From Takakia lepidozioides (Eukaryota; Streptophyta; Takakiopsida; Takakiales; Takakiaceae), in NCBI GenBank assembly GCA_030704615.1, contig CM060732.1, forward strand, positions 78,473,053-78,537,052: 64,000 nt of DNA, written 5' to 3'. Each line of letters starts with the position of its first letter. The stretch's first letter is position 1. Position numbers and translations under genes: made by a program. Below the pieces are notes generated by a model. It saw only the letters and a list, made by a program, of their open reading frames with translations. It made no database searches and was not told the DNA's origin. Below, in pieces: positions 11,600 through 21,199 of the stretch.

Positions 11600-13672
11600 A
11601 TGGTACGTTGCCTTCTTTGTATTCACGCTTGGTTTATGCTTCTGATCGTCGCTGTGTTGGTGTACATACCTGCGTTGCACGTTGGAAACAGCTTTGAGCG
11701 GTTGTTCCCCTCTTACTGGCTCTCTGGATGTTGTAGTGGTGTCTACGTGCGTTGTTCGATGTCCTGTATCTGTGCATGGAGGTTGAGGGAATGCTACGTG
11801 AAGTGTCGATCTGGTCTTGATGTACAAGGAAATGAACAGCCTCTCTTCTTTGTCGCTGACTACTTCAATGTTAGACGGTCTTGATGTAGTGGGAAGTTTT
11901 GGTTGAGAATTGACGGTAGTGGTGGCATGGTGCAGGTTAAGTACGCAAGGGAACCTGACAATCCCACCAAGTGTGAGTCTTGTGTACATTTTAGGGTTAG
12001 TTTTTTCCAGGCAGGTATGCTTTGTTTGTCACGGCTGCATGTCAAATACATACTTCAACGGTCCGGAATCTAATTTCGCCTTTGTTGGTTTCTTGACAGT
12101 GCAGCATGTAAAGCCAGAGGGTCGGATGTCCGCGTCCATTTCAAGGTATGATGCTACAAAACTGTTGTGTCAAGGTGAAACAGGGCCTCCCGATTAGTAG
12201 AGGACGTTACCGGAGTCTTTCATTACGCATTTGGGCAGGCTTTTAAGGGTCCACGTTAGTTACCCATGGTAGTGGAAACTCCTCATTGAAAGGTAGCAGG
12301 ATTGGAGAGCTGTGTCCTGGTAGCATCTGTCGAGGTCCTCCAGGATACTGTTAGGGGCCCTATAACCAGCTTGTTTCCGGGAGGTTAATGTGGCAGTGAC
12401 ATTCATGCACCTCAGAGGCTGAATAATATTTTTCCCTGTTGTTGCTGCAGAACACGAGAGAGACAGCGCAGGCAATTAAGAAGCTTGAGCTGTTAAAGGC
12501 CAAGCACTACCTTGAGGATGTGCTTGCTCGCAAGCAAGCCATTCCTTTCCGCCGATTTTGTGGTGGGGTTGGGCGGACAGTGCAGGCCAAGTAGCAACAT
12601 TCTAATGGGCAGGGACGGTGGCCTGTGAAGTCTGCTACCTTTCTGCTTGGCTTGTTGAAGAATGCGGAGAGCAATGCTGAGGTGTTACTTCTATCCTCTT
12701 TATTCATTTCATTGTCAGACCCACTGTTTTCCTCTGGGATTGTTCATCTCAACTTTCACATATACTCCTTTCTTGCATTAGGACTATTTTGCCTCTTCTC
12801 CATACTGGTGTGGTGTGACCTGAATGGGTTGTGTGCATGTGATACTGGTTTCCGGTGGGCAGGTGAAGGGACTAGATGTAGACACCCTCATTGTTTCACA
12901 CATTCAGGTCAACAAGGCACAGAAACAACGCCGGCGGACATACCGAGCCCATGGGCGAATCAATCGTGTGGTATGCTCTCCCTAGTCTTTTAATCTGGAT
13001 GGGTCTTGCTTGAATTTAATGTCTGAATCAGGGACTGTTCGGATGCTTAAGTTGAAGAGTGGTCTAGGAAATTGATGGTGCAATAGGCATTTAAACTATG
13101 TTATGTCCACTCTTTCTCATAAGTTCTTTCAAGAGTGTATGGTTATATGCAACTGTATAGACCATATATGACTTGTGTGTGTGTAATATGGGGTAACAGC
13201 TTACATGTCCTCCCCGTGCCACATTGAGCTTACTCTCTCTGAGAAGGAGGTTTCGGTAAAGAAAGAGGTGAGTTTTGACATTTCACTCTAGAGGTGTGGT
13301 TTGATATGTGGCCAGACGGGCTTCATTTATAGCAGGGTGGGGAGGGGGTTTCCTTTGAGTGTTTGTGGGAGGTATGGCAAGCTTTACTCACAAGGAATAT
13401 CTGTCTATGGACTTAGCTGAAGAGCTGCTCTCTCAGCTTGTTGAGTTCATTCAGTGTGAGTAGGGGAACTAGCAGATAGGGTGGTTGCAGATTGCCAAGA
13501 GATGAAGATAGAATTTTCTATTTGTTTCACCTAGTGTTTTCTTTTGTTATGTATCTTAATGCTTCAGCTATTTGTTGGTGTTTCCATTTGGCAGGCTGAG
13601 GCTGAGATTGCTCCACGGAGGCCTCGGAAACAGCAAGCTCGTCTGCGAAGTGGTGCTTCATCGTCTGCTTAG
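11600..13672 (+). pseudogene. RPL17: 60S ribosomal protein L17 (uL22) gene with an in-frame amber codon
   Basis: Seven exons join in phase: 11600-11602 (only ATG), 11936-11972, 12105-12145, 12451-12681, 12863-12965, 13200-13267, 13595-13672. The product would be 186 aa and matches uL22 throughout: [75 protein letters not shown], and a basic tail. uL22 lines the ribosome exit tunnel. Codon 75 is TAG (12592-12594), in the segment between VQAK and [10 protein letters not shown], where the family has an ordinary residue. Unusual substitutions nearby (GG for RG, T for K) suggest relaxed constraint. Introns are retained, so it is not a processed copy. Either a recent non-processed pseudogene or an assembly error in a real gene. 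Confidence 0.85.
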
Positions 13673-14943
13673 GCTTGTTGCAGTTGTATGCTGAGATAGC
13701 AGTCTATGGACACTAGTTCGAAGTTGTCTGCCGCAGGCTAACTGGTATCATGTGTCCCCTCCACGTTCCTGGCAGCTGCTGTTCCTTCAGTGTAACTATG
13801 GATTGCCTCTTAATCTATGGCACTTAATTCTTTCTGGTGTCAGCAAGTTGTATCTTGAGATATGTGCTGGGATGTGTGCTGTTATTCAGGATGAATTCTT
13901 AAGCCCGTGCTTGCTTTCTGTCACATCTCATGCACAGTGTGAATGAACTTTCAAGGAAAAGGAAAGGATGACAAGGAACAATAATTGCCACTATGGCAGT
14001 GTATATGGTTTGACTTTCAGAAAAAGTCGTTGTACAAGGTTTGACTTCTGTAGATCATTTTCACTAGGATGCACATGGGAAGCGACTGTCCCCTTTCTGA
14101 GGCAAAGGTTGGCTGTGTTCTGGAATGGTGCCAGTGGTGAATCAGAAACTTACCCACATTGCCTAATTCATGGGATCTCTACAGATTTGCTTTGGCCATT
14201 ACACCCCTGGCTATGTCGTTGTTATCACAGTTAGGCTGAGTCAGTGCTGACAAAGGGTATTCATTTAGATGGTTGAGTACAGCTCTTATGAGTTTTTTCT
14301 TATCACAGTTAGGCTGAGGCAGTTCTGACAAAGGGTATTCTTGTAGATGGTTGAGTACAGCTCTTATGATTTTCTATGTGGCTTGAACTTGGTAGGTCAT
14401 TTCCATTATTCTACAGGGTTTTACAGGAAAAGTCAAGTCCGATGATGATTTCTGGCCAATAAGGAATCAATGATGAGTCTTAATCAATTTTTTTGAGGTC
14501 ATCCTTTTCCCAATGAGGTGCCAGCTGGGGTGATGTATGCTAGGACTGGCTTTGGCCTTTTCCCCCAGCTTTGTCAGCTATCAGGTTGCTTTTTTAGCAA
14601 AGATTAGTAACTCTTACCTATTTTGTGATGAGGCTGGACTTCGAAGATCACTCTTCACTCTTCCTGAGCCTTTCTCTTCAGGAATTTGTAAACTGTAATT
14701 TGGGGTGATTGATAGTTGTTCTCCAGACCTTTCCAACCAGTTGACCATGATGCCTGTTTTCTGCATCGCAAGTCCGTTTGGTTCCAACTCGATGTGGTCT
14801 TTGAGATGATGTTGTATGGGGGTTTAGTGTACCAAAAGGGCGGAAGAGGACTCCAGGGCTTGCACTGCATTGGATGCGTCTCTCTCTAACTCCTTTCTTT
14901 TCAAGAGGGCAGGCATGTGGTTTAGAGGAAAACTCCCGGTCCT
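13673..14943. other. downstream of RPL17; no gene, one tandem duplication
   Basis: No frame with recognisable features. A 78-bp unit starting TATCACAGTTAGGCTGAG is repeated in tandem at 14223-14300 and 14301-14371 with few differences. The remainder is plausible RPL17 3' sequence and intergenic DNA. Confidence 0.5.
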
Positions 14944-15221
14944 TCAGACCCATCCGATTTCCTTGCTGAGTGTCAACTGGAGGCCTCCGCTGTTGGAGGT
15001 GTACAATTGTGATTTCCTCCTTGGCGTCCAAACCACCACCAGGACGAAGCCACCGGAGAGAGCGCCGTCAGAAAAAGAAGAACCGCCCCCAACATGTACA
15101 GCACCCATGTTCCAAAGAGCTGCAAAATTCTTACGAATAGAAGGAGCCATGGTGATTCTCTGGGAAGAAACAATACATGAGCGACACAACACAAGAGGGT
15201 ACACTGAAGACAGACATTGCA

Positions 15222-15400
15222 CAAGACACGACCTTTCCTCGCCCTCTTTTGAAATAGGCGGACATGGTCGAGGTGCCTGATTTTATGGACTGTGCTGCTG
15301 CTGCTGCTGCTTCCAGTTGACCATCTGCCCACGCAGGTTTCTTGTAGCTATTAATCCACAGTGCCTCACCCCTCACTGGCCTTACCTTTGTGCTTGACAT
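15222..15400 (-). pseudogene. terminal exon of an OSB-like gene (PDF motif half)
   Basis: On the minus strand the frame reads GEALWINSYKKPAWADGQLE, then an Ala run, then SGTSTMSAYFKRGRGK. This parallels the start of the PPR genes at 35.7 and 44.7 kb (EPLWIDSYKKPAWLHGRLE, Ala run, AGISTMTITSEREPRG). LWI-x5-P-x-W-x4-L is the second half of the PDF motif of OSB proteins, plant-specific organellar ssDNA-binding proteins. Here it is followed by ordinary sequence and no PPR, so it shows the exon in an unfused state. The matching PDFKH half is not seen in frame upstream. A further frame below it (15151-14944, MAPSIRKNFAALWNMGAVH) has a good start context but no recognised family. Confidence 0.5.
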
Positions 15401-16887
15401 CTAGCCTCCTCGAATGCATCTGGACTCACACTCCATACCAGCCTCTTTCTTTCAGCTATTCCTACCTTGACATCAAAAATGTGTAGACTCCTTGCCCCTA
15501 GCAACTGACTTTGACAACCTAATATCTATTTAGCAGACACCCCTATCTTCAATCTCCGCATCATCCAAGCCTTCACGATTACCTAATGACTAGTTTGAAG
15601 AAACCTTCATGACTGTCGAATATACCAGATTTTGACCATGCGCAGTCTATCTTATATTACACTTTATCAGTAGAATCAACCGCAGAGGAACACCTGCTGT
15701 CCCAAGATATTATCCTCTAGCCCACAATCCTCCAGAAGGTGTGTTTGAGCTTAGACAACAAACTGCTGTAAGGGAAGACTGAATATTTGCAGACATAACC
15801 CACCAAGACCTGCGAACATGGTCGCACCCCTCGTGAACTCTTCGCAAATTGCCTTCAATTCTTCTAGTGTTGCCGCCATCCAAGAGACAAACATCTGGGG
15901 CTCGCCTCCAAGACGCAAGAATCTCCAACCCACAAAGCACGCTGTGATAAATTGGACGCCTCAAAGGCCATGGACAATGAGGAGGACAAAGAACCCCCCA
16001 AACTCTGCGCCCACTGTACTTGAACCCCCACCGCAGGTCACTTACTGAAATTTCCGGGCCAGTTGTGGATACGCACACTCCAGACTTCGTTTTGATACTC
16101 TCACTTTCTTGATCTTGGAACCGGTTTAGGTTTATTTTGATGTAATTTTCTTGTGGCCTTTGTGGTGATCTGCTTGCTATGGTCAGTATTCTCCAGCAGA
16201 TGCAGGATGAGCTCGATATGCAGAAGTCGTGAAGCGAGATTTGCAAGCTCTCTAGTAGAGCATGTGAAGGTGGTGAAAGTTACTTTTGTCATGATTGTGG
16301 TTGCAGGATTTTATCGTGCAAATGTTGCAGAGCAGATTTATAAGTTGTATTATGTATGCCTTGGTATGTTGAAGCACTGCCATTTATATAGCATACAGAA
16401 CCCCCTAAGATTACACAGTCAAGTGGATTCGTGAATCTACGTTAGATGTATGTCAGCGCCCAGGCTTCATGGATCTATGCACCTTCCCACGAACTAATAA
16501 CCTTAAACACCAACAAACACACTGCTGTCTGTGACCTCCGTGCAGAACAAGAGATGGAGTGTCCGACCCGCCTGTGTAACCAGCTTCCATTCTAACATCT
16601 TCCTTCCGATTTCACGCACACAGTTTGAGGGTTTCTGTGTACAAACTACAATCCACAAAAATAGAACTTTAACTTACAAAGCACGGCTGGAAACAGTAAA
16701 AGGGAAGTGAATGGTTAGCAAAGAAGGTTCAAGTGCCAGAATAGCAAAAGCATGAGCGAGGCTTTTGATAGCAAGCGGGACTCATGGGTTTTCTCAGAGT
16801 CGACTTTCTATCCCTTCTTCTCTTTCCCCCAAGCTCCGTGTTAGGATCACAAGAACACAATTGGAGAGGTTTTGTCGCCTCCACAAT
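15401..16887. other. intergenic, no supported gene
   Basis: A 178-codon minus-strand frame (16246-15710) and a shorter one within the same region (starting MAATLEELKAICEEFTRG at about 15876) were examined. Neither shows a recognised domain. The shorter one has an acidic helix followed by a hydrophobic stretch (FAGLGGLCLQIF) and might be a small membrane protein, but there is no supporting evidence. Confidence 0.35.
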
Positions 16888-18062
16888 ATGGAGGAGATTT
16901 GGAGCAGGCTCCCATTCGAGTTAGTGATGGTAGTGTTGGCCTTTTTGCCATATCGAAGTCTTGTCCGCTTTCAGTCGGTTTGCAAGTTGTGGAATTCTCT
17001 CCCATCCACTGCTAGTTTCCAACAACTCTGTCAGCACCTCCCTCTTCACCAAGACTCCTATCTCTTGTGTTTTGGCATATGCCCACATGTTTGCATGTTG
17101 TATACCCCTACAACTCGACGCTGGCACAAAATCGGCCTCAAACTCCCGAAAGATAATTTAGTATACAGAGTTGGTGCTGCAGATGGAGGCTTATTTCTTT
17201 GCACAACGGACGAGGGCGAGGCTGACTCACCATGGATTGTGTTCAATCCTCTCTTGAACAGTTCCAGCCGCCTGCCCTGCCTCTCGCCAACTCAACACAT
17301 TTCCAGTCTGTGAACAGGGTGCACTTGATTGCGGATAGACGCAACAAGACCTACAAGATCATTGTGATGTCACTTTATTGTCCTTACGATGTTTACAACA
17401 CTTTGATACATTGTCACACATATATGACTCCATATCCGAGTGTTGGACCGAGACCGGAAAGATGTCGGCACGTCAAGGGTGGTGGTGGTTGTGTGCAGGA
17501 AGTGTGATATGCGGCCTACTCTCTTTGCTCTGGTTTATGGACCAGGTGACGGCGCCACTTTGATGGCTTATGACATTGGTGTCGATATGTGGACTCAAGT
17601 TGCTATAGACATGCCTATATTTGGTGGAGATGGTGTCTCTAGTCCGAGGCTTGTAGAGAGCGAGGGGCTCCTGTTTCTAGTTTGGGGTCGTGGTCGAGAT
17701 CCATTCGTAGCAGCAATATGGGAGTTCAAAGATTCTACAAAGATTGCAGAGTGGGTGGAGATTGCAAGAAAGGAGTCTGCACCAAGGGCCCCATTGACCA
17801 CTATTTTCAGGTGGTGAGCCATGACAATGTTATATTCATTTGGGCTGCCATACCCCATCGAGAAAGAGGGGTGCTAGATCGTGAGCTGGGAGCCTATGCT
17901 CCTGTGAGCCTGTGCTTACGTGAGCGGTACTGCCCCAGGATTTTGCAAAAAGGTATTGTACGCAATTCCGCGGATGGCACTCGCGGATACGATGTCCCTG
18001 TAGGCATGCCTGTGACAAGGTTATATGAAGAGCACAGTTGCCAAGGATCCAACCGATATTGA
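16888..18062 (+). pseudogene. F-box protein gene with several frameshifts
   Basis: Translation from ATG 16888 gives MEEIWSRLPFELVMVVLAFL followed by PYRSLVRFQSVCKLWNSL, a clear F-box (about residues 3-38), then a beta-propeller-like body (WHKIGLKLP, GGLFLCTTDEG, WIVFNPLL). The frame is lost at about 17311, where a one-base deletion would restore VNRVHLIADRRNKTYKIIV. Further frame changes occur near 17430-17510 and near 17815, after which the remaining propeller (LFALVYGPGDG, MPIFGGDGVSSPRLVESEG, then DNVIFIWAAIPHR) can be followed to a stop at 18060-18062. The family serves as substrate adaptor of SCF ubiquitin ligases, often with kelch repeats. With at least three shifts this copy is dead, or has very short introns that I could not justify. 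Confidence 0.7.
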
Positions 18063-18102
18063 TAGTGGGCACGGGGAAGGTGGTATAGTGGATGAGTAAT
18101 TA

Positions 18103-18474
18103 GGGCCGCTTTACACTAGGGCCCAAGCCCAAGAAATCTTGGGCCCAATTTCTACCACTCTTGGGCTGGTCTTGGCCAACTTCAACGGTCATGATCAAAC
18201 AGTCATGATCGCACAAAAATAATCTATTTTAATACCAAACTTCTTGGGCCCAAGAGTTGAGAGTTGGGTCTCCATTCCAGGAGGGTTCCTTTTCCTTGGT
18301 CCGGCCCAAGAAGTTGGTGCCAAAACTTGTGCCACGTAGGCAAATCACCCACTTCCATTTTCTTGGGCTCGGGCCATAGTGTAAAGCCGTTGGGCCCAAT
18401 TTTCAGGCCTCCGCCAATGGGAATGCTCCATTCTCACTTGGTCGTGGGCTTGGGCCCTAGTGTAAAGTGGCCCC
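18103..18474. mobile_element. Tourist/PIF-Harbinger-like MITE
   Basis: A 372-bp unit is flanked by TTA on both sides (18100-18102 and 18475-18477). The ends are inverted: left GGGCCGCTTTACACTAGGG, right (other strand) GGGGCCACTTTACACTAGGG, both continuing CCCAAGCCCA. A 3-bp TTA/TAA target duplication with G-rich inverted ends is typical of Tourist MITEs mobilised by PIF/Harbinger transposases. It encodes nothing. Confidence 0.7.
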
Positions 18475-18477
18475 TTA

Positions 18478-19270
18478 GGGTTTCTTTAGGGTTTCTTTAG
18501 GGTTTTTGGGGTTTTTTTTCCCGGCAGATGCCACTGAATTCTTTTTTTGTTTATTAGGGTTTTTAGTGTTTTTAGTGTTTTCTTATGGGGGTTTTATTTT
18601 CCCTGCAGATGCCACTGAAAGTAGGATTTCTTTTAGGGTTTTTAGGGTTTACGTAGGGTTTTTTTTAGTGTGCGGTGCCCACTAAAAGTGGTGTGTGGTG
18701 CCGCACACCTCTTTTCAAGATTTGTTTTTTTAGGGTTTTTTTTTAGTGTGCGGTGCCACTGAAAGAGGTGTGCGGTGCCGCACATCCATTTTCAGGGGTT
18801 TTTGTTTTTCATTTTTTGGGGTTTTTTTAAGGGTTTTAAGGGTTTTTTTAGTGGTTCCTTTTTAGTCTGCGGTGCCACTAAAAGAGGTGTGCGGTGCTGC
18901 ACACCCCTTTTCAGGGGTTTTTTTTTTCATTTTTTGGGGTTTTTTTAAAGGTTTTTTTAGGGTTTTTAAAGGGTTTTTTAGGGGGTTTTTTTAGTGTGCG
19001 GTGCCACTAAAAGCGGTGTGCATCACCGCACACCTCTTTCAGGGTTTTCTTTTTCTTTTTTGGGGTTTTGTTTTAGGTTTTTAGGTTTTTTAGAGGTTTT
19101 TATTGTTTTTTCCCGGCAGATGTCACTGAAAGTACCGCACGCCACTTTCAGGGGTTTGTTTTAGGGTCTTTTGGGGGTTTTTTTGGCCTGCAGATGCCAC
19201 TAAAAGTGATGTGTTGTGCCGCCCACCACTTTTAAGGGAAATTGTTTTTGTTTTTTTTTTGGCAATTGCC
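18478..19270. repeat. palindromic minisatellite with telomere-like runs
   Basis: About eight degenerate units follow one another. The consensus is a T-rich spacer containing TTTAGGG-like steps, then GTGTGCGGTGCCACTAAAAG and GGTGTGCGGTGCCGCACACC, then CTTTTCAGGGG. The GTGCGGTGCCGCAC part is an almost perfect palindrome. Clear copies lie at about 18669, 18748, 18860, 18993, 19118 and 19188. The beginning (18475-18510) has three consecutive CTTTAGGGTTT steps. No coding potential. Confidence 0.7.
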
Positions 19271-19459
19271 GCTCAAAATGGTGTAGTCTTGTTTGAAATA
19301 TGCAGCATAGGTCAGCACTTGACAGTCCTACCTATTCATTGAAGCCATGTGCTTTTCTTTCATAAGGGGGTCTAATGTCATCATAGTTTACATGCCTATT
19401 CCCACGGTTTTAGGTCCAGCGGAAACAGATGCTCTTTCTTCGACCGCCAGTCCTATAGC

Positions 19460-19545
19460 ATTTGCTGACGTGGCCTTCGCTCGCGCTGACGTGGCCTGAG
19501 CGTGGGCTCACGCCACGTCGGCCCAGCGTGAGCGTGCGCTCACCG
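19460..19545. promoter_or_regulatory. cluster of ACGT (G-box/TGACG-type) elements
   Basis: Three ACGT cores in 50 bp: GCTGACGTGGCC at 19464 and 19485, and the inverted form GCCACGTCGGC at 19512. TGACGTGGC resembles bZIP binding sites. No gene start can be assigned next to it, so any regulatory role is inferred only from the motif. Confidence 0.25.
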
Positions 19546-19731
19546 GTCACGCCGTAGCGTCGCTCATCCAGAAGTTGTGATGTATGACATGAAGCAACAC
19601 ACATGGACATCTGACTTACAAACTGGGACCAAGGAATGCGTGAGTGTTCAGGGTTTTGATAGCGGTCTTAGTTTAGGTGCAAAAGTGTAGACAAGCTTTC
19701 TATTTTTTCAAATAATTAGACAGGGACCAAC

Positions 19732-19850
19732 AATTAGTAGCTCAATTGGTTAGCGCAGTGCCCCCAGATGATTCTGGGATTAAATCCTGCTACCTTGTTT
19801 AGGACTCCTCCTCCTCTCTCTCTCTCATTTGGGTTTTTTGTTTGTTTAGG
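19732..19850 (+). repeat. tRNA-derived SINE
   Basis: The head has a pol III A box (GTAGCTCAATTGGTTAGCGC) and a B-box-like GGATTAAATCC 30 bases later, and ends in a CT-rich tract. The same head, opposite strand, occurs at 28846-28905. The anticodon arm (CCCCCAGATGATTCTGGG) cannot form a normal tRNA, so this is a SINE and not a tRNA gene. Confidence 0.6.
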
Positions 19851-20689
19851 GTGTGGTGCGCGGTTTTCTTGCTATAGCCTCAGTGACCTATGAGGCACAT
19901 TATTTTTCTTACCATGTTTGGGAATTGAAATTGATGGGTGGATCTTGAATTATATCTTAATTCTTGTGTCATCATGTACCTATATATTGTGAAGGAGCCA
20001 TGTATATGTATGGGACATCCTGAAAGAATATGTCCTAAAGTAAAATTTACCATTCGGATTTTTTCCAGCCAAATATGATTCTATTTCTAATTATTCTCAA
20101 TTCTTTAAATTAATTAGGACCCGAACCCATGACTCAAAGTGCCACATATTCATACTCAGGTTTTCATCACAAAAATGGATCTGATATTGGTATCAAGTAC
20201 AAAACCTTCAACCACATACTAGGCTGGTAGGGTATCGCCCATAGTATTTAGTAAAAACAATACTAGGCCAATATGGATACCGTTTTTGCCTATGATATTC
20301 GTCAGGACCCTGCCGGACTAATTAATTATTATTTTTAAAAATGTCCAACAGGTTTTTTGGAATTTTTGCAGTTCCGGCAATGATCATGATAAATAATAAT
20401 AATAAATCATTCATTTTAGCGACGACTGAAGGTGGGAGACTAGTTTAGCGTAGAGCAGGAATGGGGTGCCATAGTGCCACATCATCATCACCATGTCATC
20501 GCCGGCACGTTTCGTAGCCACGTCATTATCGTCAAATTTGTTGGAACTTGCCCGAAATGCCCGAATAACCGGGAGATGCCCTGTTGTAGCGCGGGGAAGG
20601 GATGATGATGTCCCCGTGTGCTTGAGCGCATAGGGGTTGCAAACACCGATCATAGACGGAGACATTTGCAGATTATAAGTACACCGCAT

Positions 20690-21160
20690 GAGCTCTCACA
20701 GCTGGAATTTGCACGATGGTGGGACAACCGCAATCGCAAAGTGTGGCTTTTTCTTAATGTATGACGTGAAGAAGTTTGTCCATCCTGCAAATGTGGCCTC
20801 TTGGCTCCTGTTAGTACCATGATTTGTTATTCTTCTGGATGTTTACAAAGTCCTTGGGAGAGTCAGCTTGGTCTTAGTAGGCCGTCTTTCAATCTCTGTC
20901 TGCTCAGCTGCACCATGGTGGTTATCACAAATCAATATATGTCATGCAGGAAGACTTCACGAAGGTTTGTAGCATGACATGGCATATTGGAAGCCGGGCA
21001 TATTGGTTTTCTTTTCACTCTACTATGCTATTATTTGTATCAGCCTTGGTGTGTGGGTTTAGGTGGATAGTATTGCATTATCTTCCTCGGCACTTTCTAG
21101 CCTGGTGAGGCATTTGGGCACAGTCCCTTTTCTGTATGTCTATTAGGCACATTTTGAGGT
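20690..21160 (+). pseudogene. decayed OSB-like fragment
   Basis: Positions 20707-20740 read FARWWDNRNRKV, the WWDNR core of the PDF motif. The following sequence (TGTATGACGTGAAGAAGTTTG, then GTGGCCTCTT, then AGTCAGCTTGGTCTTAGTAGG) is a diverged copy of 34650-34860 in the PPR locus. No open frame survives. The 19.9-20.7 kb stretch before it shows nothing I can assign. Confidence 0.45.
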
Positions 21161-21199
21161 CAATTTTCCTCATTTTAATTTGATTAAATGGTTAGAACC

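Noticed and set aside
11492-11884. 130-codon frame with hydrophobic stretches
   Set aside because: It lies over the first exon and first intron of RPL17 and lacks conserved features.
15710-16246. 178-codon minus-strand frame
   Set aside because: No recognised domain, mixed composition, and a competing overlapping frame; not enough to call a gene.
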